A stretch of 64,000 bases of DNA from JALORV01 sp963703945 (GCA_963703945.1 CAVPGM010000028.1:1-64000); one strand, 5' to 3'; positions 48,665 through 56,915 are shown, numbered from the stretch's first letter. Notes: generated from the sequence alone by a model not told the origin. Numbers and translations are program-made.

Positions 48665-50158
48665 TCAGTTCGGCGCGCCGCCGGACTTTCCGAGCTCGTC
48701 CCGGTGCTGCTGGAACCACGCGCGCCGTTCTTCCGGACTCATGGCCTTGAGCTTCTCGGCCATTTCGGGCGACACGCGGTCCATCCAGCGGGGACGGTCG
48801 CCGCTTGCGACATCAGCCGCAGTGGTCGCACCGTCGGTCGCGGCACGCGCGCCGCGGCGCGCTCCGCCTGCCGGGGCATCGGCCCCGACCCGCTGCTTCG
48901 GATCCGCGGCGATCACTTCCACCTTGGCCCCTTCCCGCAAGCGGTCTGTGCCGTCGATCACCACCATTTCGTCGGGCTGCAGCGCGCCCTGCACGGCCAT
49001 CCAGTTGCCGTCGACCGGGCCGGGCTTCACGACGCGCGTGCTCACCGAGCTGTCGGCGTTGACCACATAGACGTAAAAGCCCTGGGCGCCGCGCAGTACG
49101 GCCGCCCGCGGCACGGCGAGCGCATTTGTCAGGGTGTCGAGCTGCAACACGACACTGACCGCCTGATTCGGAAACAGCGCATCGTCGGCGTTGGCGAACA
49201 GAGCCTTCACCTTGATCGTGTCCGTCGTCGGGTCGATCGCGTTGTCGACCGTCTCTACACGGCCCACCGCGAGTTGCTTGCTGCCGCTGCGGTCCCAGGC
49301 TTCGACCGGAACCGAGGCATTCGACCGCAACCGCTCCGTAATCAGCGGAACGTTTGCCGCTGGAACCGCGAACACGAGTGCGATCGGGCGCGTCTGCGTG
49401 ATGGTGACGATGCCGTTGGCGTCGCTCGGTTGCACGACATTGCCCAGATCGACCTGCTTCAGGCCCGCGCGCCCGGCGATTGGCGCGGTGACACGCGTGT
49501 AGGCCAGCTGCAGACGCGCGCTTTCGACTGCGGCCTCGTCAAGCTTGACGGTACCGTCGAGCTGGCGCACCAGGGCTTCCTGCGTGTCGAGCTGCTGCTT
49601 CGCGATGCCGTCCTTCTGCAGCAGATCGCGATAGCGCGCGAGGTCGACGCCGGCGTTGTCGAGCTGCGCCTTGTCGCGGGCCAGCGCGCCCTCGGCCTGC
49701 TTCAGCGTCGCCTGGAAGGCACGCGGGTCGATCTGCGCCAGCCATTGGCCGACCTTGACTTGCTCACCCTCCTTGAAGTTCAGGCTTTGCAGCACGCCGC
49801 TGACCTGGGCGCGCACGATGGCGGTGTTCGAGGCAACGATGGTGCCGATCGCATTGACGGTCACCCGGATGTCCCGCCGGCGGACGGACTCGGCCGACAC
49901 CGGCTGAACCGAGCCGGTTCCGCCAAATCGCCGGCCACCCGCTCCGGTGCCAGCGGAGGACCCAGGCGCTGTGGCAGCCAAGCTTGTGCTGCCCACAGCC
50001 GCGCCAGTTCCGTGAGTCTTCCACCACCAGAATCCGACACTACCTACGACCAGCAGCGCCAAAGCCCACGGAAAAACCTTTCTCAGTTGCCCGCGCCCCG
50101 CCAGCGAATCATGTCGCTTGGCCGGGTGGGCAGACGAGGCGGCTTCGTTCTCGTTCAT
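48665..50158 (-). CDS. mdtA: RND periplasmic adaptor, MdtA-like
   Basis: 497 residues from ATG 50158 (MNENEAASSAHPAKRH). Membrane anchor WALALLVVGSVGFWWW, a Gly/Ser/Ala-rich linker, then the adaptor core: VTVNAIGTIVASNTAIVRAQ, VSGVLQSLNFKEGEQVKVGQ (lipoyl half), the helical hairpin QATLKQAEGALARDKAQLDN, YTRVTAPIAGRAGLKQVDLG and the beta-barrel. An unusual C-terminal tail (about residues 440-497) is basic and ends in a helix MAEKLKAMSPEERRAWFQQH. Links the inner-membrane pump to the outer-membrane channel; first gene of the operon. Confidence 0.92.
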   Translation of the reverse strand: MNENEAASSAHPAKRHDSLAGRGQLRKVFPWALALLVVGSVGFWWWKTHGTGAAVGSTSLAATAPGSSAGTGAGGRRFGGTGSVQPVSAESVRRRDIRVTVNAIGTIVASNTAIVRAQVSGVLQSLNFKEGEQVKVGQWLAQIDPRAFQATLKQAEGALARDKAQLDNAGVDLARYRDLLQKDGIAKQQLDTQEALVRQLDGTVKLDEAAVESARLQLAYTRVTAPIAGRAGLKQVDLGNVVQPSDANGIVTITQTRPIALVFAVPAANVPLITERLRSNASVPVEAWDRSGSKQLAVGRVETVDNAIDPTTDTIKVKALFANADDALFPNQAVSVVLQLDTLTNALAVPRAAVLRGAQGFYVYVVNADSSVSTRVVKPGPVDGNWMAVQGALQPDEMVVIDGTDRLREGAKVEVIAADPKQRVGADAPAGGARRGARAATDGATTAADVASGDRPRWMDRVSPEMAEKLKAMSPEERRAWFQQHRDELGKSGGAPN

Positions 50159-50500
50159 GGCAAAAGTATGGACCTCGAGCAACAATGAGGCCCATTCCCT
50201 GTGCCGCGAAAGATGAAGGGAATGTGGAAACGGCCCCGGGGTGTACCCCTGTTGCACCCCGATCATGCGCATTCTCAATGGCAAGTCTGTTGCTGTCGTC
50301 CCGCAACATGTAACAAACCATTTTGCTCCCCACCCGCCTCGACGTTCTCGCGAAAAGAAGCATCGACTGGTCTCGGTCTTCCAGGCGCGTAGCGAAGGCA
50401 CGCGGGAGGACGTGCCTTCGGGGCAACACACCTCACACAGGGAGCCGTTCGGCCGACCGGGATGGATCTGCCGCTCTCTGGGCGTACGTGCACAACTCGT
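50159..50500. other. Upstream region of the RND efflux operon
   Basis: 342 bp between mdtA and the 3' end of the DUF3455 gene. Contains GGGGTGTACCCC (50238-50249; 5-bp arms around GT), overlapping a second repeat CGGGGTG...CACCCCG, about 80 bp upstream of the mdtA start, a plausible operator. No gene seen. Confidence 0.42.
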
Positions 50501-51055
50501 CTAATAGGAATATGCCGAATTGCTGCGCAAGGTGAAGAAGCGGTAGTCGGCCGTATATTCGACGCGCGCCGATTTGCCTGTGGTTTCACGCGTGCACGGT
50601 GTGGCCGGGGCTACCCCGCCCACGGTGTTCACTCGCTGGACGCTCGTCACCTTGCTGAACGCGCCCTCGGGCCCGGTCGACTTGGTGGAAAGCAGTACCC
50701 ACGGAATGGCCCCGGCGGATGGCGAGTCTGCGCGGGCCTGGGCCGTGCCGACGACACGGCTGCCGTCTCGAGCCTGCCAATGAGGTCCCGCTCCATGGCT
50801 GCCGATCGCCTGGCCGCGAGCGTCGAAGAGCTGCGCTTCGGGCGCCACGAATGCCCATTCGTATCCCGTGGCGTCCTTGCTGGCGCGACATTCGTAGATC
50901 TGCACGCCGGTGGCCTTGACGACCATCGCCAGCGACTGGTTAGCCGCGGGTTTGAGCACCTGCGGAACGTCGACGGCCGGCGAGGTCGCGCAACCCGTGA
51001 CAAGCAGTGAGAGTAAGGGCGCGAAGAAAGACGCGTATGCGGTGGAATGCTTCAT
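50501..51055 (-). CDS. DUF3455 lipoprotein
   Basis: 184 residues from ATG 51055, AGGAG 9 nt upstream. Lipoprotein signal MKHSTAYASFFAPLLSLLVT followed by GCA (lipobox LVTGC). DUF3455 signature: QSLAMVVKATGVQIYECRAS, EWAFVAPEAQLFDARGQ, GSHGAGPHWQARDGSRVVGT, IPWVLLSTKSTG and QRVNTVGGVAP. DUF3455 proteins are exported and of unknown role. Its ATG overlaps the stop of a 61-codon frame that fills the space to the DUF2917 gene. Confidence 0.85.
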   Translation of the reverse strand: MKHSTAYASFFAPLLSLLVTGCATSPAVDVPQVLKPAANQSLAMVVKATGVQIYECRASKDATGYEWAFVAPEAQLFDARGQAIGSHGAGPHWQARDGSRVVGTAQARADSPSAGAIPWVLLSTKSTGPEGAFSKVTSVQRVNTVGGVAPATPCTRETTGKSARVEYTADYRFFTLRSNSAYSY

Positions 51056-51237
51056 TGACGTGCTCCTGAGTGATTGTTGAGGGACAACTCGATGGCGCAA
51101 ACTGCGCCGTTCTGCGACATGCAGATGATGAATGTGGTCGTGCACCACTCACGGGTGCACAGGTCGCCGGCCATCGAGCGCGACGCGTTGCCGGCTCCGA
51201 TGCTCGAGACGATCGACCTTGTGATCCGGCAACCCAT
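51052..51237 (-). CDS. Possible small protein between DUF2917 and DUF3455 genes
   Basis: 61 residues (MGCRITRSIVSSIGAGNASR ... ). It starts 9 bp after the DUF2917 stop and ends with a TGA that overlaps the DUF3455 ATG (ATGA), a layout expected for a real coupled gene. Against it: no Shine-Dalgarno sequence and a Cys/Ser/Thr-rich composition without clear structure. Confidence 0.33.
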   Translation of the reverse strand: MGCRITRSIVSSIGAGNASRSMAGDLCTREWCTTTFIICMSQNGAVCAIELSLNNHSGARQ

Positions 51238-51246
51238 GGGGCGGCG

Positions 51247-51606
51247 CTAGCGAACGTCCTGGAAGCGTGCGAACCCCACTGGCTTGGGCCGCGGATAGGC
51301 ACTCTCGCGCTCGCCATTGGCGCGAATGACATTGAAACGCGTTGCCCGACTGGCCTCGCCCGACACGATGACCGTCACCGGGCAATCGGCGGAAATCAGG
51401 ACATGTTGCTGCGTGCCGATTCGGAACCGCTCTCCGGGTGACAGGAAGGTGTCTCGCAACTCGGTGTCGGCGGTAATCCAGACTGCATGCGCATCAGCCT
51501 GCAGCTCGAAGCCGGCCGCCGAAGTCAGGGACAGCAGTTCGTGGCGCTGCAGGCGCACCGGCAAATAGACGAAGCGGCGCGGGGGCGCTCTGAGAAAGTC
51601 CAGCAT
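51247..51606 (-). CDS. DUF2917 family protein
   Basis: 119 residues from ATG 51606 (MLDFLRAPPRRFVYLP), GGAG 8 nt upstream. The DUF2917 core is GFELQADAHAVWITADTELR, FLSPGERFRIGTQQHVLISA and CPVTVIVSG, a small cupin-like beta-fold with the typical VWIT element. Function unknown. Its promoter and first 37 coding bases are also present as an inverted copy at 52048-52169. First gene of a probable three-gene operon with the 61-codon frame and DUF3455. Confidence 0.83.
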   Translation of the reverse strand: MLDFLRAPPRRFVYLPVRLQRHELLSLTSAAGFELQADAHAVWITADTELRDTFLSPGERFRIGTQQHVLISADCPVTVIVSGEASRATRFNVIRANGERESAYPRPKPVGFARFQDVR

Positions 51607-51690
51607 CGTAGTTCTCCAACGGGTTTCAACCCCTACCTACGATGCGATGCGACTTTTGGATGCAGCACTCGGAATGGTCGAACGTCGCGG
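51570..51690 (-). repeat. Left arm of inverted duplication (DUF2917 promoter and start)
   Basis: 121 bp. Read on the minus strand it matches 52048-52169 on the plus strand. The 84/85-bp upstream parts differ by four substitutions and one indel; the 37 bp of coding sequence differ at six positions. Confidence 0.9.
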
Positions 51691-51709
51691 CGCTGGTGCC
51701 GGAACACCA

Positions 51710-52027
51710 TCAAGGCGGAGCGTCGTTCAGGACTCGGCGCACAGGAGCGGCAGCCAGCAATCTTCGACGAAGCGGCTCCTCGCCTGCGAGCGAATTGGCT
51801 AATGCCAGGACTCCCACTTGGGCGCTGGTGCGATGGGATTCGGCTGCTTCGTTGTCTTTCGCTTGGCGATAGACATCCCAGGCAGTGGCATGAACTCGCC
51901 AATACCAATGCAAGAAGAATGTTGGCGTTAGCTTTCGGTCGCCGAAATCAGTGAAGTGTCGCAACGCGTCCGAGAAGTTGTCGTTCTCGAGTTCGCCGTA
52001 TCCCGAGGCAAGCCGTGCAATCGTCAT
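51710..52027 (-). pseudogene. C-terminal remnant of a TPR-containing regulatory protein
   Basis: 105-residue frame lying between the two arms of the inverted duplication. FFLHWYWRVHATAWDVYRQA and ALANSLAGEEPLRRRLLAAA resemble the last TPR unit and C-terminus of large ATP-binding/TPR regulators or adenylate-cyclase-like proteins (typical ending LADSLPxxxPLRxxFLxAPxVRxVL). No catalytic or DNA-binding part remains, and the right arm begins 20 bp upstream of its start, so it is most likely a fragment cut off by the duplication. Confidence 0.5.
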
Positions 52028-52047
52028 CGGCTGATTCGTCGGATAAC

Positions 52048-52169
52048 CCGCGACGTTCGACCATTCCGAGTGCCTGCATCCAAAAGTCGCGTCGCATCGT
52101 AGGTAGGGGTTGAAGCCCTTTGGAGAACGACGATGCTGAACTTCTTCAGAGCGCCCTCACACCGCTTCG
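52048..52169 (+). repeat. Right arm of inverted duplication, upstream of the CHRD gene
   Basis: 122 bp copy of the DUF2917 promoter, ribosome-binding site (GGAG) and start codon (ATG 52133, reading MLNFFRAPSHRF). The copied start is in frame with the CHRD lipoprotein gene downstream, with no stop between. Confidence 0.9.
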
Positions 52170-52222
52170 CTGTCTTACGTAGCACCACACCAACCACCAC
52201 ACCACACCAAGGAATGCACGCT

Positions 52223-53404
52223 ATGAGACTCTCATCATTGTTCAATCGGCAAGCCGCCGCGCTTGTTTTGCTCGCGTCCGGTCTGACGGCCTGCGGCGGC
52301 GGCGGATATGATCCACCCGACGCTCCGCAGGTCGCTGCGTCGGTCACTCCGGAGGTCACCCAAGTCACGCTGACCGGCGAGCAAGAAGCGCCGAACGTGA
52401 TAACTACGGCAGCCATCGGCAACGCGACGCTGAGCTTGAATCGCAGCGCCCGCACCATCAGCGCCACTATCACGATCGATGGCCTGGTGCCGACCCTTGC
52501 ACACATCCATGCGGGGGAGGCCGGATTCGCTGGCCCGGTCGTCTTTCCGATGACAATCTCGGGCAGCACGGCGACGCTTGCGCCCACCGTATTGAGCACG
52601 GAGCAGCTCGCCACGCTTGATGCGGGCGGTTTCTACTTCAACGTTCACTCCGCCGCGAATCCCGCCGGCGAGATTCGCGGCCAGATCGGCCGTGAAGTTT
52701 TCGTCGCGCACTTGAACGCCTCCCAGGAAAACCCGCCGACGACAAGTACCGCAACGGGCGAAGGTCGACTGGTGCTCGATCCGATCACACGCAAGGTGAG
52801 CGGCGAGATCGAACTGCAGGGCATCCAGGCCACGATAGCCCATGTGCACACAGGTGCGGTCAGCGTCAACGGCCCGGTCCTGATCGGCCTCCTGGATCAC
52901 GGCGGCCACGGACACTTCACGGTTCCCGATGGCACCATGATGACGGCTGCGGACGTCGACAAGCTTCGCTCCGGAGGCCTGTACTTCAACGCCCACAGCG
53001 CAGCCAATCCGAATGGGGAGATCCGAGGCCAGATCGCCCGGCGAATCCTGTTCGCCTCGGCCTCCGGCGCACAGGAGGTGCCCCCAGTTGCCACCACGGC
53101 TACCGCTCAGGGGTTCGTCGTCTACGATCCCGCCACTCGGCGCGTGGAAGGTGCCCTCAGTGTGGACGGGCTTTCTCCCTCTGCCGCCCACATCCACCAG
53201 GCGCCCGATGGCGCCAACGGCCCGATCATCGTGAATATGGTGCCGACCGCCGCAGGCAGCAGCGATTGGCTGGTGCCAGCAAACGCCGCCGCGCTCACGG
53301 CCGATCAGGCCAAAGCCTTGCTTGCTGAAGGCACGTACTTCAACGCCCATTCGACAGACCATCCGAATGGGGAAATCCGCGGGCAGCTGCGCGCGGCTCG
53401 CTGA
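52223..53404 (+). CDS. CHRD-domain lipoprotein with three repeats
   Basis: 393 residues from ATG 52223 (AAGGA 9 nt upstream). Lipoprotein signal MRLSSLFNRQAAALVLLASG with lipobox LTAC. Three CHRD domains of about 115 residues, each opening with a variant of TGEQEAPNVIT (second NASQENPPT, third SGAQEVPPV) and closing with a YFNxHSxxxPxGEIRGQ motif. CHRD domains, named from chordin, occur in secreted bacterial proteins of unknown ligand. The frame is open back to the copied DUF2917 start at 52133, so an extra 30-residue extension is possible but would bury the signal peptide. Confidence 0.85.
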   Translation: MRLSSLFNRQAAALVLLASGLTACGGGGYDPPDAPQVAASVTPEVTQVTLTGEQEAPNVITTAAIGNATLSLNRSARTISATITIDGLVPTLAHIHAGEAGFAGPVVFPMTISGSTATLAPTVLSTEQLATLDAGGFYFNVHSAANPAGEIRGQIGREVFVAHLNASQENPPTTSTATGEGRLVLDPITRKVSGEIELQGIQATIAHVHTGAVSVNGPVLIGLLDHGGHGHFTVPDGTMMTAADVDKLRSGGLYFNAHSAANPNGEIRGQIARRILFASASGAQEVPPVATTATAQGFVVYDPATRRVEGALSVDGLSPSAAHIHQAPDGANGPIIVNMVPTAAGSSDWLVPANAAALTADQAKALLAEGTYFNAHSTDHPNGEIRGQLRAAR

Positions 53405-53426
53405 ACCACGCAGCAGGCAGAAGACC

Positions 53427-54018
53427 ATGAGCTGGGAGCTTGTGTTGCGGCAGGGCGTGCTATTCGCGCACCTCGTCGCCTTCGCGATCGCCATTTCGGC
53501 AGTGCTGCGCGAGGACTGGATGTTGATCAGCACTCGCCGCATCGCGTGGCACCGCCTGCTGGCGACGGCGCGCGCGCTGACGATCAGCCTTATCGCACTG
53601 TGGGCGACGGGAGCCGCACTCGTGGCACTCGATGTCGGCCTCAGCTTCGCGGCAATTGGCGCCAATGCGAAACTCACCGCGAAGCTGCTGGTCGTCCTCG
53701 CTCTCACCGTCAACGGGTTCGCGCTGCATGCGATCGCGTTCCCGATGATTCGCCGGGCACATCGCGCCGGCAGGAAACCCGCCAATGACGGTTCCCTTCC
53801 TGCTTGGCGCCATCAGCACGGCAAGCTGGCTGTACGCGTCATTCGTCGGTGTAGCGCGATTGATTGCGCCGTCAATGACGGTTTCTGGATTCATGGCTGG
53901 CTATCTGCTGCTCGTCATTTCGGCCATCGCCGTTGCGTTGATGCTTTCGCGTTTACGGTCATTCGACATCGGCGTTTCTTCCAAGCCCGGCGGAGGCGCA
54001 TTGCGTTCGACGAATTGA
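53427..54018 (+). CDS. Integral membrane protein, frameshifted
   Basis: About 196 residues from ATG 53427, 22 bp after the CHRD stop. Five or six membrane helices: VLFAHLVAFAIAISAVL, TISLIALWATGAALVALDVG, KLLVVLALTVNGFALHAIAF, then after a single-base shift near 53,785 FLLGAISTASWLYASFVGVA and GFMAGYLLLVISAIAVALML. The end is GGGALRSTN. Probably co-transcribed with the CHRD lipoprotein. Family not firmly recognised; function unknown. Confidence 0.65.
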
Positions 54019-54025
54019 TGGAGGA

Positions 54026-54045
54026 GGGATTTCAATTGAAATCCC
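54026..54045. promoter_or_regulatory. Perfect 20-bp palindrome GGGATTTCAATTGAAATCCC
   Basis: Lies 7 bp after the membrane-protein stop, in a convergent gap. Its 12-bp centre TTTCAATTGAAA recurs at 57410. With no loop and no T-tract it fits a dimer-binding site better than a terminator. Confidence 0.5.
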
Positions 54046-54284
54046 CATGGGGCTCGTTGAATCCGGCTTGAGGGGGAGGGTTGCCTTTCGTAGGCATCCA
54101 TCTTCCCTTCTGGCTCTCACATTGCGGGGTAACTCGCGTGATGATGACAAATGCGGGCGGCGTTCTCGTGTTCAGCGTCGTGGCCTGTTGGTTGTATGCA
54201 AAAACCGCATCAATCTGGCCTCCGACCGTCGCGCACGTCGCAAACAACGTCTTGTCGTCCGTGTTGGTACGGCGACAGCCATCC

Positions 54285-54761
54285 TCAGTTGCGTGGCAGA
54301 ACGATCAGTTCGCTGACCATCGACGGCTTGTGCGTGGCGCATTGGATGGGGAACACCCCAGCCTTATCGGCCTTGAAATGGACTCTTGTCACTTGGCCGC
54401 GCTTCAACTCGAACGTCTTGTTGTAGCCGGCAATCGTCGTCGGGTGGCTTGCGCCGTTGATGCCGACGAACTCAAGCGTCACTTCGTCGTCCTGGTTGAC
54501 GGTGATCTGGCTCGGCGTCCATATATAGACGGACACCTCCCAGCGGCCCGTCTCGTTCGGTTTGCTCAGAACGTAACCGGCGCCGGTCGGCAGGGCCTCG
54601 GTGGGATATGGCTCCTTATCGACGGTTGCACCGCCTTTCATCTCCACCGCGGCGATTGTGAAGCTGCGCTTTTCGGCCTGCGCCTGCCCCACGGTCCCGG
54701 CCGTGACCGCGACGGCAAACACAACAGCAGTAACAGGTGACCTCATCAACGGGTTTGACAT
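54285..54761 (-). CDS. Exported cupredoxin-domain protein
   Basis: 158 residues from ATG 54761 with AAGGAGG upstream. Signal peptide ending at AQAEKR. The cupredoxin fold shows SHPTTIAGYNKTFEL and the C-terminal loop PIQCATHKPSMVSELIVL. His in SHP, Cys-x2-His-x3-Met (CATHKPSM) give the complete His-Cys-His-Met set of a type 1 copper site. It is likely a periplasmic blue-copper electron carrier or copper-binding protein. Stands alone; converges with the CHRD operon. Confidence 0.85.
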   Translation of the reverse strand: MSNPLMRSPVTAVVFAVAVTAGTVGQAQAEKRSFTIAAVEMKGGATVDKEPYPTEALPTGAGYVLSKPNETGRWEVSVYIWTPSQITVNQDDEVTLEFVGINGASHPTTIAGYNKTFELKRGQVTRVHFKADKAGVFPIQCATHKPSMVSELIVLPRN

Positions 54762-54900
54762 GGCTCTGCCTCCTTGCGTGCGTTTGCACCGAACTCTCCG
54801 GGATGTCCGCAGCACGATTCGGTACAAGCAAGGAGATAACACCGCTGGGCCCTGTGTTATTCCCACTCAGGACGCCTGCGGTGGAGAGAAATCGCGCGCA

Positions 54901-55275
54901 TCAGTCCATTGAGAATCGCAGCAGCCAAGCGGCCAGTATTGCCGCTGTAAGCAGCCATAACGCCGCAATGAAGATTGCGGCGCCGTAGCTCACCGGCCGC
55001 GCGGCTGCCTCCGCGGCTCTCTGGCGCGCAGACGCCGCAACCTCGTCGGGGATCAGCCGGATCACCAGCGCCAGGCCGATCGGAACGATCAGCAAGTCGT
55101 CGACATAGCCTAAGACCGGAACGAAGTCTGGGATCAGATCGATCGGGCTCAAGGCATACGCCGCGAGCGCCAGTGCCAACAGCCGAACCATCAGCGGCGT
55201 TCGCGGGTCGCGCGCCGCAAAGTAGACAGTCAGCGTCTGACCCTTGAGTTGGCGCGCCCAATCCTTCAGCGCCAC
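54901..55275 (-). CDS. YkvA-like DUF1232 membrane protein
   Basis: 124 residues. DUF1232 signature in the middle: DPRTPLMVRLLALALAAYAL then SPIDLIPDFVPVLGYVDDLL. A C-terminal membrane helix (YGAAIFIAALWLLTAAILAAW) follows. Small membrane proteins of unknown function found widely in bacteria. Divergent from the DUF4156 gene by 71 bp. Confidence 0.88.
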   Translation of the reverse strand: MALKDWARQLKGQTLTVYFAARDPRTPLMVRLLALALAAYALSPIDLIPDFVPVLGYVDDLLIVPIGLALVIRLIPDEVAASARQRAAEAAARPVSYGAAIFIAALWLLTAAILAAWLLRFSMD

Positions 55276-55346
55276 CGCTCGCCGCCGTTTGCCAGTGGGA
55301 ACAGCGCTTGCACGCCGAGTTCAAGGTTCAATGCCAGCGGATCCCT

Positions 55347-55694
55347 ATGAGAAGCCATAGCCTAGCTATCGGATTGATTGTTATCGCCGGCTTGATGGGT
55401 TGTGCGGCCCGCTCGCCGACGAACCCCGGCGCCCGAGTCGAACTCACGGCGGAGCGCCCACCTGCGAACTGTGTCGCGCTTGGCGAAGCGGCGGGCTCGC
55501 AGGGCAAATGGTTCACCGGCAATTACACTTCAAGCGAGAACCTGATGGTGGGCGCGCGCAACGATCTGCACAACCGGGCAGCAAAGATGGGCGGTAACCT
55601 CGTCCACGTCCAGAACCAGGACTACGGCAGCTCGCGCGGCCGCGAGGGCACCACCACAAGTACGGTCGTTCGGATGGTGTATCGCTGCCCGTGA
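55347..55694 (+). CDS. DUF4156 lipoprotein
   Basis: 115 residues from ATG 55347 (MRSHSLAIGLIVIAGLMGCA, lipobox LMGC). Mature part: NCVALGEAAGSQGKWFTGNY, NLMVGARNDLHNRAAKMGGN and LVHVQNQDYGSS, the DUF4156 pattern that resembles RcsF-like envelope lipoproteins, with Cys in NCVAL and YRCP. Likely anchored in the outer membrane; role unknown. Confidence 0.8.
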   Translation: MRSHSLAIGLIVIAGLMGCAARSPTNPGARVELTAERPPANCVALGEAAGSQGKWFTGNYTSSENLMVGARNDLHNRAAKMGGNLVHVQNQDYGSSRGREGTTTSTVVRMVYRCP

Positions 55695-55717
55695 CAACGA
55701 GCGGCTCGCGCTGTTTA

Positions 55718-56878
55718 CTACGCCGCCGGTGCCGGCGTGGCCACGACGTGCTCGCGCCGGAAGCGCCCCGGAGCTACCCCGGTGATACGCCTAAAGGCCT
55801 TGGAGAAGACGGCATCTGACGTGTAGCCGACACTCTCTGCGACACGATCGAGGCTTACCCGTTCGCTGCGGAGGCGGTTGGCAGCGCGCATGATGCGCCA
55901 GCGCGTCAGATAGCTGATCGGGCTTTCGCCGACCAGTTCTTTGAATTGGACCGCCAGCAGCGTGCGCGACATGCCGACCTCGCTCGCGAGCGACTCGAGC
56001 GTCCATGGCTCCGCGTAGCGCGCGTGAAGTGTCATGAGGGCCTGACCGATGCGGCGGTCCGAGAGCCCACGCAGCCAGCCCGCTACACAGCCGTTCTGCG
56101 CCGCATAGGCGCGTACCGCCTGGATGAACAGCACGTCCGCCATTCGTCGCAGCACGGTCTGCGCACCCTGCATACCCGCATCCATCTCGGCATGGATGAA
56201 CTCGAGCGTGGGTGCCAGCCAGCGCTGAACGGTGGCGTCGTCCGCCTTCAGATGGATCACCGGCGGCAGCGCCCGCATCAGCGGGTTGACACGCAGCGTG
56301 TCGATATCGAAGAAGCCACCGGTCACACGATTGACCGGGCCGTTTCCGCGCAGCGCGTAGACGGTCCCATGCGCGTCCATCGGATGCAGGGCCATCCAGT
56401 CATGCAGATCGAGCACGGGTGCATCCGCACCCGAGCCGATCACGTGCGGTGCCCCATTCGGCAGCAGCACAAGGTCGCCGGCGGCCGCATGAAAGACCTC
56501 GCCGCTGTCGAGGAGCCGGATCTCGGCCGCGCCTTCCCGTATTGCATAGAAAGGTGTGCTCGCTCGCCGCGCAATGCGGATTCCATACGCGCCGTTGCAC
56601 ACCGTGCGGAAATAGATCGTCCCTTCGAGGCGAACCTGGTCCATGACGTCAGTCAGCAGGTCGAATGGACGACCCGGCTGGCCGACTGCAGGTGACGGAG
56701 CGACCAACACATCGGCGGCCGCACTCACCGGTTCGCGGCTGCGTCGACGCGGCGGCGTATCCGCCTGCGCCGGGATTCTTGTGCTTGAAGCGCCTCGGCC
56801 TTTGCCAGCTCGCGACGAGCTCGGTACAGAACGGGACGATGCGCGTGTGTCGAGTCGAACGTGTGAACGATTAGACAT
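55718..56878 (-). CDS. AraC-family regulator with cupin sensor domain
   Basis: 386 residues from ATG 56878, GGAGG 9 nt upstream. After a Ser/Arg-rich N-terminus (about 60 residues) comes a Cupin_6 domain (FDLLTDVMDQVRLEGTIYFR; FHAAAGDLVLLPNGAPHVIG) and the AraC double HTH (WTLESLASEVGMSRTLLAVQ; RVSLDRVAESVGYTSDAVFS) ending RRITGVAPGRFRR. Divergent from the small exported protein gene at 56984, whose shared promoter region carries an inverted repeat; that gene is a likely target. Confidence 0.9.
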   Translation of the reverse strand: MSNRSHVRLDTRASSRSVPSSSRAGKGRGASSTRIPAQADTPPRRRSREPVSAAADVLVAPSPAVGQPGRPFDLLTDVMDQVRLEGTIYFRTVCNGAYGIRIARRASTPFYAIREGAAEIRLLDSGEVFHAAAGDLVLLPNGAPHVIGSGADAPVLDLHDWMALHPMDAHGTVYALRGNGPVNRVTGGFFDIDTLRVNPLMRALPPVIHLKADDATVQRWLAPTLEFIHAEMDAGMQGAQTVLRRMADVLFIQAVRAYAAQNGCVAGWLRGLSDRRIGQALMTLHARYAEPWTLESLASEVGMSRTLLAVQFKELVGESPISYLTRWRIMRAANRLRSERVSLDRVAESVGYTSDAVFSKAFRRITGVAPGRFRREHVVATPAPAA

Positions 56879-56891
56879 ATTTTCTGTCCTC

Positions 56892-56915
56892 CAGCACCTT
56901 TCCGTCCAGGTGCTG
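56892..56915. promoter_or_regulatory. Inverted repeat CAGCACCT-N8-AGGTGCTG
   Basis: Perfect 8-bp arms 14 bp upstream of the AraC start, in the 105-bp region between the divergent genes at 56878 and 56984. Candidate operator for autoregulation, or a leader hairpin. Confidence 0.42.

Noticed and set aside
48602..50188. 528-codon open frame antisense to mdtA
   Set aside because: Same reason; the minus strand encodes a complete, recognisable RND adaptor.
51570..52169. Phase-variable invertible promoter segment
   Set aside because: Both arms carry the same promoter pointing outward, so inversion of the spacer would not change expression; no recombinase gene is nearby.
54026..54045. Bidirectional terminator
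   Set aside because: The 20-bp palindrome has no loop and no T-tract on either side.
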